Source of the DNA: Scalesia atractyloides | Taxonomy: Eukaryota; Streptophyta; Magnoliopsida; Asterales; Asteraceae | Length of the DNA stretch: 64,000 bases | Assembly: GCA_947069175.1 (NCBI GenBank) | Contig: CAMTDV010000009.1 | Location: forward strand, 7,695,163 to 7,759,162 | Reading direction: 5' to 3' | Shown here: one piece after another, positions 10,141-21,382 of the stretch | Layout of the letters: each line of letters starts with the position of its first letter | How positions within the stretch are numbered: position 1 is the stretch's first letter | Program-made: the position numbers and the translations under genes | Notes under the pieces: generated by a model | Told to the model about the DNA's origin: nothing | The model's database searches: none | Seen by the model: only the letters and a program-made list of their open reading frames with translations

Positions 10141-10328
10141 GCCCATCAGTTCCTCGTGGGAGACGAGTGAGCAACGCGTGCCTCAAAACCAATTCATTAT
10201 TGTTCATGTGTGTATTATTGAGTTTATATTGTTTGTAGTTATGTCTTTCATATTATCATGTTTATGCAATTCATTCATTAGGCCCATCAGTTCCTCGTGA
10301 GAGACGAGTTTAGCAACGCGCGCCTCTA
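10141..10328 (+). repeat. Two U5 repeats of LTR C
   Basis: Copies at 10141-10188 and 10281-10328 share GCCCATCAGTTCCTCGTG, then a CTCGT/ACGAG hairpin and a second GAG...CTC-type hairpin around CAACGCG. LTR D has three copies (62735-62887), one with an internal deletion. LTRs A and B lack this sequence. Confidence 0.75.
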
Positions 10329-10733
10329 AACGTTCCATTATTGTTCATGTGTGCTTTATTTAATATCTAATGATTGTTGAGTAAGTTTACATCTATTTTT
10401 ACTCATGTGTGGTTGTGCACTCATTTCATAATCAATTAAATAAACTTGTTCAAATGTTTTCCATAGGATTCACTCGCCAACTTTATGTTGATCCAAAAAC
10501 CCTTTTACACATGATACAGGTGAACAGGTTGAAGCAAGGAAAACATAGGAAATGCCTTAGAAGAGAACAAAGAAGCTTAGATTGATAGTTAGAACATGTT
10601 GTAATATTTATTGTAATTTTCCATTAAATTGTATTAATGAATATGAAACGTTAAAATAAATGTCATGAGCTTTGATGATAACCCAATCATGCCCGATCAC
10701 CTTTTCCGCTGCGGGTCGGGGTGTGATAGAACG

Positions 10734-11130
10734 ACCATCACGATCAGAAATAATGCTTAACGGTACCCCATGTCGGCTTACGATTTCGTTGATATAAATA
10801 CGAGCAAGCTTTTCGTTCTTGAAATCTTCGCGGATAGGAATAAAGTGAGCTGATTTTGTAAGTCGGTCTATAATTACCCATATAGTGTCATACCCACCAG
10901 AAGTGCGATGTAACCCGGTAATGAAATCCATGGTTATATTTTCCCACTTCCATACAGGTATTTCCGGTTGGACCAGAAGTCCTGAGGGTCTTTGGTGTTC
11001 AGCCTTCACCTTGGAACATGTAAGGCACTTGGAAACAAAAACGGCAATATCCTTCTTCATTCCAGGCCACCAATAGGTGTATCGTAGGTCTTGATACATC
11101 TTATTGGCTCCTGGGTGTATAGAATATCGC
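10734..11130 (-). pseudogene. pol: Integrase N-terminal part of element 2
   Basis: It encodes the end of the zinc-binding region (CLTCSKVKAEHQRPSG) and the first part of the catalytic core: TMDFITGLHR, then WVIIDRLTKSAHF with the first catalytic Asp, and IISDRDGR with the second. It is cut at 10733 by the solo LTR and continues at 8112. The frame differs from the RT/RNase H frame, so a frameshift lies near 11130. Confidence 0.87.
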
Positions 11131-12658
11131 GTTTGTGAGCTTCATTCATAAGAATTTCACGAAGATTGTTGTGGTTAGGAATCCAGATGCGATCTAGGTA
11201 ATACAGAATACCGTCAGATTTAGTTTCAAATTTTAGCTCAGCTCCACAGGACATCTCCTTTCGTACATCTTCTTCTGTTATTGAAACGTGTTGGGCTTCT
11301 CGAATTTGATCTTTAATGTCGGTTATAATTTGCGAACATAGAAGATGAATGGAGTTCGCATAACCCTTTCGACTAAGTGCATCAGCCACCACATTTGCTT
11401 TACCAGGGTGGTATCTAATTTCACAGTCGTAATCATTTAGAAGTTCGACCCATCTTCGTTGCCTCATGTTTAACTCTTTTTGATTGAAGATATGTTGAAG
11501 ACTCTTGTGGTCAGTGTATATTTCACACTTAGTACCATAGAGATAATGTCTCCATATCTTAAGAGCGAACACAATGGTTCCAAGTTCTAGGTCATGAGTG
11601 GTGTAGTTCTTTTCATGTGTCTTGAGTTGTCTCGAAGCATAAGCTATGACTTTTCCTCTTTGCATTAGAACGCAGCCTAATCCTTGCCCTGACGCGTCGC
11701 AATAGACTACAAAATCATCACAACCTTCAGGAAGAGTGAGGATTGGTGCATCACAAAGTTTTTGTTTAAGAGTTTGAAAGGCTTCTTCTTGCTTGGGTCC
11801 CCATATGAAAGGTTTTCCCTTATGAGTTAAAGCCGTGAGTGGTACAGCAATACGAGAGAAGTTTGAAATGAACCGACGATAATAGCCAGCTAGACCAAGG
11901 AAAGATCTTACTTCAGTTGGTGTACGTGGAGCTTGCCATTCTTGAACCGCTTTGATCTTTGAAGGGTCGACATGTATTCCCTTGTCATTGACTACATGCC
12001 CGAGGAATTGCACCTCTTTTAACCAGAATTCACATTTGGAGAATTTGGCATAAAGCTTTTCCTTTTCTAGAAGTGCAAGGATGAGTCGAAGATGACGCTC
12101 ATGATCAGATTTAGATTTTGAATAAATAAGAATATCGTCGATGAAGACTATAACAAATCGATCAAGATAAGGTTTGCAGACTCTGTTCATTAGGTCCATG
12201 AAGACAGCTGGTGCGTTGGTTAAACCAAATGGCATAACCATGAATTCATAGTGGCCATAACGAGTTCGAAAAGTAGTCTTAGGGACGTCTTCTTCATGCA
12301 CTCTAAGTTGATGATAGCCAGATCGAAGGTCAATTTTTGAAAAGCAGCTGGCACCTTGTAGTTGGTCAAGAAGATCATCAATGCGAGGTAAAGGATAGCG
12401 ATTCTTGATTGTTAACTTGTTGAGCTCTCTGTAGTCGATGCACATACGAAACGATCCATCTTTCTTCTTTACAAAAAGGACAGGTGCACCCCAAGGCGAC
12501 GAGCTAGGACGTATGAATCCCTTGTCAGTCAACTCTTGTAATTGACTAGCTAGCTCTTGCATTTCAGAGGGGGCTAACCTATAAGGAGACTTTGCAACTG
12601 GTGTAGCACCAGGTATAAGATCAATACGGAATTCGACATCTCTAACTGGAGGAAGTCC
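11057..12658 (-). pseudogene. pol: Reverse transcriptase and RNase H of element 2
   Basis: A 501-codon stretch open from 12562 contains the full RT palm and connection: DGSFRMCIDYRELNKLTIKN, GYHQLRVHEEDVPKTTFRT, and FVIVFIDDILIYS with the polymerase DD pair near 12131-12145. RNase H follows (DDFVVYCDASGQGLGCVL, TDHKSLQHIF, VADALSRKG). It is less damaged than the same region of element 1. An in-frame stop at about 12660 separates it from protease, and a frameshift near 11130 separates it from integrase. Confidence 0.92.
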
Positions 12659-13156
12659 TTAAATGTCGTCAGGAAAAACTTGCGGGAAGTCTTTTACTAC
12701 AGGAATGTCTTCAAGTTTCTTTTCCATGGTTCCCTTTTTGATGATATGAGCTAAAAACGCGACATAATTCTTGCGAAGATATTTTTGAGCTTGAAGACAA
12801 GACATTAAGCTGAGCCCTTTCGACGAGGTTTCTCCAATGATTCGAAGAGTCTGACAGTTTGAAAGAGGAATACGAATAAATTTTTCACGACATACAACTT
12901 CTGCCTGATGTTGACTGAGCCAATCCATACCGATTATGATATCAAAACTTCCCAGCTTCATAGGAATCAGGTCGACTGAGAAATCGTGGTCGTTTAAGGT
13001 GAGTGTACAGTTGCGTATAATAAAGTTTAATGAAACTAGTTTCCCGTCCGCAACTTCTACCGTTATGGATTCCGTGAGCTTATCCCGATTTTTGCTTAAG
13101 ATAGGTTCAAATTCTAAAGACACAAAACTTCTATCCGCACCAGTATCAAATAACAT
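12659..13156 (-). pseudogene. pol: Aspartic protease of element 2
   Basis: The active site LFDTGADRSF lies at the start (about 13126-13155), followed by DLIPMKLGSFDIIIGMDWL typical of Ty3/gypsy proteases. The frame is +1 relative to the end of gag. The region around 13180 has one more base in a T run than the equivalent in element 1, so the shift may be a mutation, not programmed recoding. The frame ends at a TAA just before the RT linker. Confidence 0.88.
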
Positions 13157-13166
13157 AGATGCATAT

Positions 13167-14549
13167 CTACCATTTATAAGGAACGTAGCTTAAAACAACA
13201 TTGTCGTCAGCTCTGGCCTGGTTAGCGTTGATATTGAAAGCTCTCCCTCTTGCAGGTGGAGGGGCTTGGTTTGCTTGATTCACCGGGTTGGCTTGGGCCT
13301 GAGCATGAATAATGTTTACCAACTTTGGACAAGTGTTTCTGAAGTGGCTCGGGTCACCGCAATTGTAGCAAGCCCGCATTGGTTGACCCATAGGATAATT
13401 GGGTTGGTAATATGTTTGGGCTAAATGTTGGGTGGGTGGTAATAGTAGGGGTTGTTGGGCTTGGCCCATTATTTGTTGGTGGGTTTGGGTTAAAGGTTGG
13501 TGGCGGTTCGTTCGTTGAGGCATGCGGCAAGTTTGAACAGTATGACCTGCGCGACCGCAGCCGGTGCAATATTGGCAGGGATGATCAGGGGAGTGGTGAT
13601 ATTGGCAACGGTTGCATTTTGGTAGCGGGCCAGTGTAAGGTCTTCTGTATGGTGCGGGTGAAGGAGTGACTTGAGTAATGGGTGCAGCAGGAATAGGGGA
13701 GTTGGTTTGAGTAACTGCAAAATTTCTGGTGTTGCGCTTCCTCTTGTTAGCAAACTTAGAGGAAGAGATGGGATGGTTTGAAGTTTGACCCTCAACAGGG
13801 GCTTTCTTTTTCTCTTCCTTGAACTTCCCGTTGCGAATTCGGTTCTCGGTCAGTTCAGTTGCTAGCTCCATAGCAGCTTCAAGTGTTACCGGTGAAGTGC
13901 TGAGGACTGAATCTTGAATTTTCGAGGGAAGTCCTCGAATATAATGCTCAATCAGACGATAAGTTGGGGTGAATAAATTTGGAACCATTTGGTTCAACTC
14001 CAAGAACCTCTTGTTATAAGTGGTGTGATCACCTTCCTTTTGCTTTAGAGAATGAAATTCGTCCTCCAGCTTTTTAATTTCACTCCTAGGACAGAAGCGC
14101 CTAGTCATGATTTCTCTTAACTCCTCCCAAGTTAAGGCCATTGCATCTTCAGTTCCCCTCTTCCCTTTCTCAGTATTCCACCAAGTGAGAGCTACCCCAA
14201 ATAGTCTCCCGGTAGCGTATCGAACCTTGCGATCCTCAGGACAATCGCAGTTTAGAAAGGTGTTTTCCATCTCCTCGAACCAATGTAGGAGAGCAGTGAC
14301 ACCCTCGGTCCCTTCAAATTTAGGAGGATCACAAGACTTGAAATGTTTGTATGAACACTTGCTGGTAGGAGGGTTGTCGATGTTCTGGTCATGTTGTTGG
14401 GGAGGGTTAGTAGGATTTGTAGCGAGGGCTTGTTGTACTTCGACCACAATGTCAGGCAGTATCGTGGCCATTTGTTTCGCGATCTGAGTGGCCAAACGTT
14501 CCTGAGACCTTCCTGGTCTTTTACCCCTTCGTTGCTGTCTAGACGACAT
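13167..14549 (-). CDS. gag: Gag protein of element 2 (460 aa, open)
   Basis: Gag forms the virus-like particle and binds the element's RNA. The start ATG at 14549 gives MSSRQQRRGKRPGRSQERL. A retrotransposon-gag core spans residues about 110-250, with TWWNTEKGKRG, ELREIMTRRFCPRSEIKKLEDEF and HYIRGLPSKIQD. A proline- and glutamine-rich linker follows. There are two CCHC knuckles: CTGCGRAGHTVQTC near residue 325 and CYNCGDPSHFRNTC near residue 390. The frame is uninterrupted, unlike the gag of element 1. It ends where protease starts in a different frame. It is the only structural gene in the nest that looks intact. Confidence 0.92.
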   Translation of the reverse strand: MSSRQQRRGKRPGRSQERLATQIAKQMATILPDIVVEVQQALATNPTNPPQQHDQNIDNPPTSKCSYKHFKSCDPPKFEGTEGVTALLHWFEEMENTFLNCDCPEDRKVRYATGRLFGVALTWWNTEKGKRGTEDAMALTWEELREIMTRRFCPRSEIKKLEDEFHSLKQKEGDHTTYNKRFLELNQMVPNLFTPTYRLIEHYIRGLPSKIQDSVLSTSPVTLEAAMELATELTENRIRNGKFKEEKKKAPVEGQTSNHPISSSKFANKRKRNTRNFAVTQTNSPIPAAPITQVTPSPAPYRRPYTGPLPKCNRCQYHHSPDHPCQYCTGCGRAGHTVQTCRMPQRTNRHQPLTQTHQQIMGQAQQPLLLPPTQHLAQTYYQPNYPMGQPMRACYNCGDPSHFRNTCPKLVNIIHAQAQANPVNQANQAPPPARGRAFNINANQARADDNVVLSYVPYKW

Positions 14550-15344
14550 CTACAGGATCATACAATGAGAAGATTGTGAGTTTATGGTGTCTTTTTAGGT
14601 GTCATGTGTCTTTAAGAAAATGAAAATAACATAAATATCAATAATGCAACTACATCCATAGGATGTCTTGGGTTTGCTCATGTTGGGCCTCAAATGTCTC
14701 CCATACCTTCACCTATATAGTCATGTGGGCCCCCATGGCTATTGGCTTGGTAGGATTCACATTAGTATTGGCAATTTAACACTCGCATCACCCGAATGCA
14801 AACCACAAAATATGTTCATGAGATGTTTGGTCGGAACGTGTCCAGGTGTAGACACAATGACAACTCAAAGTGGGGTTAGCTCACACGACGTTTGGTATAG
14901 CATGCTTTGGCCTAATAGGTACTTCGTACTCTCATCGTTAGTCCCCAGGTAGGCAAACTGGTCCTTTATTTTGGATTTATAAGAATGCCAGCCTAGACAG
15001 GACGTTCCGACTACCGGTACTGGTACCCTTCCAGTTACTACATGCCCGTCATGAGAACTCACTTTGATGAGATTTGAAAACACGAAAATCATTGTAAAAG
15101 CAATCATGATGTGGTGTGTGCTTTCATGGATGTGATACGTTGTGAGTATATGATTCATGATTGGCATTATATGATAATACATACTTATGAACATGCTTGT
15201 ATAATATTGAATGTAACATTTAACATAAAACATATAAACATCATGAAATTTGGCATGTAACACACAAAAATCTTATAAGTTTCTAATCAACTATAGTATA
15301 GGCTCTAAGGGTCTAATAACCTATCCTATATCCCTATAGTCATG
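14550..15344 (-). other. Untranslated leader of element 2
   Basis: It lies between the primer-binding site and the gag ATG. About 90 bp around 14880-14960 match the leader downstream of LTR D (63700-63790) in reverse complement, confirming the two elements are close relatives. No coding frame is recognisable. Confidence 0.7.
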
Positions 15345-15356
15345 GCTCTGATACCA
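15345..15356 (-). promoter_or_regulatory. Primer-binding site, initiator-Met tRNA (element 2)
   Basis: On the minus strand TGGTATCAGAGC lies three bases after the LTR end GTGACA. It is the same priming site as in element 1 and element D. Confidence 0.92.
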
Positions 15357-16507
15357 ATCTGTCACACCCCGACCCGCAGCGGAATAAGAGTCGGGGCATA
15401 ATTGGGTTATCACCAAAGCTCATGACATTTACTAATATGTTTCATATTTAATAAAGTCAAAGTTACATTTCCAAATATCCAAACATGTTCATACAATACA
15501 AAGAAAATAAACCAAACATAACAATCCCAACTCTAAATCATTTTATTCTTCTAGTCCAAGTCCTATGTGTTCCTAGCTGCTGCTGGTTCACCTGTATCAT
15601 GTGTAAAAATGGGGGTTTTTGGGTCAACATAAGTTGGCGAGTGAACCTTATTAGATAAACATTTATTAATGAATTACTTGTTAGTTTATCAATGAAAAAT
15701 TGTGCATAATCATAGATGAGCAAATGTAAATAATCAAGCAGTGGCAAATAGCAGTCACAACTATAACATACAATAACATATGACAGCATACATGAACATA
15801 CCAACATCATACGATAAATAACATAAATGAAACTGTGCGATCAAGGCTCAATCAAACGGAGCCGATCGTATTGCATGTACTGAAAATGAAAATGTCTGTG
15901 CGATCAAGGCTCAATCAAACGGAGGCCGATCGTATGTGGGCACGCCAGGTTCAACCTCATAATGAAATGGGGAACATGCTCAACGCTCATAATGTAATGG
16001 GGAGCGGCGGCCTATGAAATTGCATGTACTGAAAATAACAAATTGCATCCAACAATAACTACACAACAGAAACAAACTGAATACACAAGTTCATGATATG
16101 ATGTATGCACAATGGTTTAAGTATAATATATATATCAAGACACATGATACACCCCAAAACGTGATTAAACGGGGAATTTGTAAAGATTCACTCACATTGG
16201 GTGCGTTGGATTGGAGATGGTGAGATGCGCACGAATTAAATGAGCGGAACAACGAGAAATACTAACCTAAATAATAACGGAAAAATATATTAAATGAGCG
16301 GATTTTATTAAGGATGTTAATAGAATTTTAGATATATTTTTGTGAGTTCAAGGCTATTTTCTATCTTTAAAAATGTTATTTTTAAGTATTTTTAATTGAT
16401 TTTTAAATTAAATTAAATAAATAAAAATATAAAAAAATTTGTTTATTTTGCGTTGACCGTTGACCATTGACCGTTGACCTGTTGACCGGTTCGTATGTGA
16501 AATTGTT

Positions 16508-16585
16508 TGTGCCGGGTGAGGCTCGAACCAGAGACCTCCCGTACGCGTGCACGCAGCTCTACCAACTGAGCTACGTGTCTAACCC
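16508..16585 (-). other. tRNA-like module B1
   Basis: It is the counterpart of A1, with the same A-box and the 10-bp D-arm helix. The B-box GTTCGAGCC is kept, with one base changed just upstream of it. Confidence 0.83.
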
Positions 16586-16673
16586 GAAATAATCTTGTTT
16601 TTAATTATATTTATATACTTATTCAGTTTAACCGAAATTCTTTTAATTGCAAAAACATTTTAATTCAACAAAC

Positions 16674-16753
16674 CGGTGCCAGTGACGGGTTTCAAACTCG
16701 CGACGTGTGCTTAGTGTTGCACACAGTCCACCGCTGGACTGTGTGTCTAACCT
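16674..16753 (-). other. tRNA-like module B2
   Basis: It is the counterpart of A2. The helix CACACAGTCC - AGCGGT - GGACTGTGTG is perfect. Its B-box is GTTTGAAAC, the only one of 17 modules to lose the exact core, by a change that looks like cytosine deamination. Confidence 0.78.
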
Positions 16754-16840
16754 GGTTATTATCTCGGTTTTTATTATACTTAATAACTAACTGAGTTAAC
16801 CCGGTTTAGTTTTTAAACAAAAAGGCATTTTATTACATAA

Positions 16841-16922
16841 GGAGTGCGTGTATCAGGGATCGAACTCGGGACATGCGTATATGTTTTGCACACAGTCCAC
16901 CGCTGGACTGTGTGTCTAACCC
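16841..16922 (-). other. tRNA-like module B3
   Basis: It is the counterpart of A3, with a perfect 10-bp helix and B-box GTTCGATCC. Confidence 0.8.
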
Positions 16923-17765
16923 GTTCATTTTACTGGTTTTAAATAAACTTATAACTTAGTTAACTTCGTCTTCTTCATTCAAATTTCCGACGACTGAATC
17001 ACTGATCCGTTTCTTGTTTTTACGATTGACAAATATTCTTAAGGCTAAAATGAAATGACAGAGACGGTAATTAGAGGTGAACATACCGATGAACGGTTTA
17101 TTTCAGAATTCCGGCAATGTGTCGGTCCCTGTTTTTATGCTCTTCAACTGAACAAGACAATTAACCGTTTTTATTAGCTAATCGTGAAATTGAAGTGTTC
17201 AGCAATTGTTAACAGAGGGTTTGAATGCCCTTACCGATTCTCAGATGAATATAGAGATTTTCATAATCTTTCCGGCGAACTGAAATTAGCTGAATACATT
17301 GCCTGAATTCGATTTCAATTGAGAGGTTCAAGTTAGAAATAGCCTAACAATTGTTGAACTACAATGATATTGAAAGATTTACCGTTTGAGGATGAATACG
17401 GTTTTCCGGCGACTTTTGCAGAAAATTCCGGCGAGTTGATTTAGACGTTCTGACGGTCTGAAAATGTGACGAGAGTGAAATGGAGTATTGGTATGACGTT
17501 TCTGAGTCGCGAGAGAGGTCTGGAGTTGAAGTAATTGGGACTTTGATTCTTTCCGGTTATAAAAACCGATAGTAATGAAAATTGATGTTCAATCACCTCT
17601 GAATTGATTAAAGACATCGGTTCATCGGTTATAAACGTGAATGCGCGAGTAATCAAACGATCTGACGATTGAATTGCCGATTTCCGTTTCTCAGTTGGCG
17701 CAACCGGTTTAACCGAGTTTGTGTATAAATGTTATTTGTTTCCTAAGGATAACAGAAAATAACAA

Positions 17766-17845
17766 GTGGCGGAGTGGTGATGCGGGTGTGTGTTAAGTCG
17801 TTGGATCCAGTTCTGGCTGACCCGGGTTCGAGTCCCGGCAGCCAC
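17766..17845 (+). other. Antisense tRNA-like module of LTR B
   Basis: It is identical in layout to 6956-7035, with T-arm CCGGG-TTCGAGT-CCCGG and pairing ends GTGGC/GCCAC. Confidence 0.8.
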
Positions 17846-18034
17846 AAATCCTTTTTATTTATTTTGTTTTAACTTTTTATCCAATCTAATTTTTATAGTT
17901 TAGTTTATTTATTAATTATGTATCATTTTAAATCAAAATAATCATAAATATTCAACATGACATTTATAACTTGATATTCGATTACAAAACGGAGCGGGTT
18001 TTGCAAACCCGTTTTTGACAAATGTTACACTATT

Positions 18035-19204
18035 GGTCCAGAATGAAACAGGATATCGCTATTTACGTGTTCCAAAGTCAAGGCAGAACATCAAGGTCCC
18101 TCTGGTTTGCTTGAACAACCAGAAATCCCTGTTTGGAAATGGGAGAGCGTAGCCATGGACTTAATCACGAAATTGCCTCATACTTCGTCTGGTCATGACA
18201 GTATTTGGGTTATCATTGACCGATTGACCAAATCCGCGCATTTTCTTGCTATTCGCGAAGATTACAAAGTTGAGAAATTGGCTCGTATCTACACGGATGA
18301 AATCATTAGCCGTCATGGTACTCCTCTTGATATTATATCTGATCGCGATGCTCGTTTCACCTCTTGCCTCTGGCAAACTTTTCAATCCGCCCTTGGCACT
18401 CAGCTTAACCTTAGCATCGCGTTTCATCCTCAGTCTGATGGTCAAACCGAAAGCACTATCCAAACCTTGGAGGATATGCTTTGGTCATGCGTAATCGATT
18501 TTGGTGGGCAATTGGGATTCACACTTACCCTTGGTTGAATTCTCGTACAACAATATTATCACGCTAGTATTCAAATGGCTCCATTTGAAGCATTATATGG
18601 TCGCAAGTGTCGTTCTCCTATTTGTTGGCACGAGATTGGAGACGCACAAATCACCGGTCCCGAGCTAATACAAGAGACAACGTACAAGATCTTGCAAATA
18701 CGTAATAATCTCCTCAAAGCACAAAGCCGATAAAAGAGCTACGCCGACAAAAGACGCAAGCCCTTGGAATTTATTATAGGTGATCATGTACTTCTCAAGG
18801 TATCTCCTTGGAAAGGCGTTGTACATTTTGTTAAGAAAGGCAAACTCGCTCCTCGCTACGTGGGTCCTTTCAAAATTTTGGAAAGGATTGGCAAGGTAGC
18901 ATATCGACTGGACCTACCTCAAACGCTCAACAATGTTCATCCTGTGTTTCAAGTTTCAAATCTCAAGAAGTGTCTAGCCGAAGAGGGACTTCAAGTTCCG
19001 CTCGAAGATCTTCAAATCAACGAGACATTGCATTTTGTGGAAAAACCGGTCGAAATCATGGACCGAGGAGTCAAGTAGCTACGGCGCATTCGGATCCCTA
19101 TCGTAAAAGTTCGTTGGGAAGGGAAACGTGGCGCCGAGTTTACTTGGGAACTCGAGAGTGATATGAAGACTAAGTATCCGCATCTCTTTGTTGCATCTTC
19201 CTAA
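18035..19204 (+). pseudogene. pol: Integrase of element 1, second part, with chromodomain-like tail
   Basis: It resumes right after the CTATT duplication with the words equivalent to YWWPGMKQDI and goes on to the catalytic core (18107-18538). WVIIDRLTKSAHF and IISDRDARFTS hold the Asp residues, and DGQTESTIQTLEDML holds the Glu. Later segments are ALYGRKCRSPICWHEIG, LAPRYVGPFKILERIGKVAYRLDLP and VNLVHP-type linker sequence, then VRWEGKRGAEFTWE and a stop at 19202-19204. Frameshifts near 18060 and 18500 and stops near 18733 and 19076 break it. Confidence 0.88.
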
Positions 19205-19215
19205 GGAGGGGAGAC
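19203..19215 (+). promoter_or_regulatory. Polypurine tract of element 1
   Basis: AAGGAGGGGAGAC directly precedes the LTR start TATAACGCC (ancestrally TGTAACGCC). Confidence 0.8.
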
Positions 19216-20737
19216 TATAACGCCTCGCGTTTTCCATACTTTCTATTTATAGCAAGCCCGTGTTGTAATTCTATTTTCGGAAATCATTGTATTCATAATC
19301 TTCATTTCGTTGTAATCATTGTAACCGGGACTTGAATCATAATGGAAATATATATTTTGCCCCTATACTTGTTGTACATGCGCATACAATGCTCACACAT
19401 GATACTCATACTTGAATACATGATATATTTGATAACATGCAACATTTATGCAGTATACATACTTTATACACGATGTGGATACTCGATCTCGATCAATACA
19501 TACATATGCGTACGTTATAACATGTTACCTATGCTTATGATACCTTATTACACCTTAAAAATGGCATAAAATGTCCTTAAAATTGGTCCAAACCTGCAAA
19601 AGTTGAACAAAACAACAAATTATAAAAGGTGTGTCCCGGCCCGGTCCGTAAGGGTACCTTGGCGAGACAGGTTTTTTTGGCTCGCGAATTATGCACGGAT
19701 CCACACAATGTGAGCTCACCCAATGGCCTCTTAACCCCATTTAACACCCCCAAACCACCTCCTAACCTCTCCTCTATATAAACCAAGTTCCTCCACACCT
19801 AAAACACTTTCCAATCTTCATCTAATCACTCTCAAGGACTCCAAAATTGTTCCAAATTAGTTGCAACATCAGATTTTCTGGCAGATTGTACCACCTTCAC
19901 AAAGTGAGCATAACTTGCTCAAAACTTGATCTTTTTTACTTGATTCTTCTTTCATATTACTTGGATAATCATTATGGTTGAATCCAATGGTTCTCCATGG
20001 AGATTCCAGACCTGGAAATGCCCCTAAATTGTCCCAAAACTTTCTGTTTGTTTTCAAACTCTTTCAAAACTTGTGTATGTTCATCAAACTTGAGTCTAAC
20101 TAATCTCAAACCTATGTCCGAATGCTTACAACACTTCTTGTGGTTGGTTAGGCTTAAAAACAAGGTTGAGACATGCAAACAAGAGGATTTATCCTTACAA
20201 ACTTTTTGTTTTCATAGAGCTTCAAGCTCATAAGTGGTGCAAGTTCATAACTTGTTCACGTGTGTCCACCATGGTTAGCCTTGCTATCCTAACTCGAGAC
20301 CACACATCAATTGATGTTCTCTTAGATTATTAGCTCATTTCTTATTGTACATTCATGACCCTCCTTGTTGTATATGGCAAACTTGTGTAGTGGGAATCTC
20401 ATAAAGAGGTTAAATGGATGTTTATCATCCAACCTCCATGCTTGACTTACTTGAATACTTAGAGGTACCAAAGTGGATGGTTCATCCTCCCACCTCCTAT
20501 ATGATCTTATATGACTATGTATATATTATGGACTATAATATAATCTTAAAAACCGAAACCTTGATAATGGCTAAGTAATCATCTATTGAGTTATTAAGTT
20601 TATCATTAAAGTACGTAGTTCCTTGTCACGATTCTAATAGGTCTCGAACCTATGAAACCATGTCAACCCCTTTTCGGGTTATCATAATGTCAAGAACAAG
20701 TGCTATGTCTTAGTGAATATTTTCATACATAATACTT

Positions 20738-21231
20738 TAATTCTTATTTCCATAATCTCGCTCGAATAATCTGAATCTACCGTTACACTCCTAACTAATA
20801 CCTATGTTCTTCTTGTAGAAGGACAAGGTGCCAAATTCTAAACATCACAACAAAGCTCCCGGATTACTTAAGTGGAACACTTAGCAAAACTGTGAGTACA
20901 CTCGACCCATTTACCGTTTTAATCACTTTTAGGATGTAACATGTTTACCTATCAAAATACACATATCACGAACTCATGCTTTAATTTAATTCTTATTTCC
21001 ATAATCTCGCTCGAATATCCGAATCTACCGTTACACTCCTAACTAATACCTATGTTCTTCTTGTAGAAGGACAAGATGCCAAATTCTAAACATCACAACA
21101 AAGCTCCCGGGATTACTTAAGTGGAACACTTAGCAAAACTGTGGGAACACTCGACCCATTTACCTTTTAATCACTTTTGGGTTGTAAATGTTTACCTATC
21201 AAAATACACATATCACGAACTCATGCTTTAC
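20738..21231 (+). repeat. Tandem duplication inside the element 1 LTR
   Basis: Two direct copies about 249 bp apart (starting at 20738 and 20987) both contain TTCTTATTTCCATAATCTCG and TGTTCTTCTTGTAGAAGGAC. They differ at several positions, so the duplication is not very recent. Confidence 0.85.
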
Positions 21232-21382
21232 ATGCTCAATCCTTATACATGAATACTTGTTATGCCTAGATACATTCTTGATTATACATGCTTGATCATT
21301 GACTTAGCTAGCCTAACATATCATATATAGCGCTATAGGAGTAGCACACACCCGTCTGGGTTATGTTAAAATTAATCATCTC

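Larger units (their letters stand above)
8113..10728 (+). mobile_element. Solo LTR of the element-2 superfamily (LTR C), inserted in element 2 integrase
   Basis: It starts TGTAACATCCGTC and ends GGGGTGTGATA (decayed GTGTGACA). Flanks AAACG (8108-8112) and GAACG (10729-10733) are a 5-bp target duplication with one change. Removing it restores the integrase reading around SDRDGR/RFTSR. It is in opposite orientation to its host. No internal region is present, so it is a solo LTR left by recombination between two LTRs. It carries five tRNA-like modules, a TATA box at 8637, and the U5 repeats of the C/D subfamily. Confidence 0.93.
4571..18029 (-). mobile_element. Element 2: Ty3/gypsy chromovirus with tRNA-like arrays in its LTRs
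   Basis: This is a 13.5-kb element on the minus strand, flanked by CTATT duplications. Its 5' LTR is 15360-18029, the primer-binding site 15345-15356, the leader 14550-15344, gag 13167-14549, and protease/RT/RNase H/integrase run from 13156 down to 7255. The purine tract is at 7221-7243 and the 3' LTR at 4571-7220. A solo LTR (8113-10728) interrupts the integrase. The two LTRs (2650 and 2670 bp) are nearly identical, so the insertion is recent, yet pol carries a stop and frameshifts. The long LTRs and the chromodomain-like tail fit the Tekay/Del group. Confidence 0.95.
15360..18029 (-). repeat. 5' LTR of element 2 (LTR B)
   Basis: This 2670-bp LTR is near identical to LTR A and ends at the right target duplication CTATT (18030-18034). 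It carries sense tRNA-like modules at 16508-16585, 16674-16753 and 16841-16922 and the antisense module at 17766-17845. Confidence 0.95.

Noticed and set aside
10141..10328. CRISPR-like repeats
   Set aside because: Two or three LTR repeats with similar flanks in a plant retrotransposon; no spacer structure.
13167..13200. Programmed +1 frameshift between gag and protease
   Set aside because: Element 1 lacks the extra T in the run, so a simple single-base insertion explains it better, though more copies would be needed to decide.
15538..15810. Minus-strand 90-codon frame with hydrophobic residues (also at 4743-5048)
   Set aside because: It is open in both LTR copies of element 2 only because the LTRs are near identical. 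The region is non-coding U5, and composition explains the hydrophobicity.
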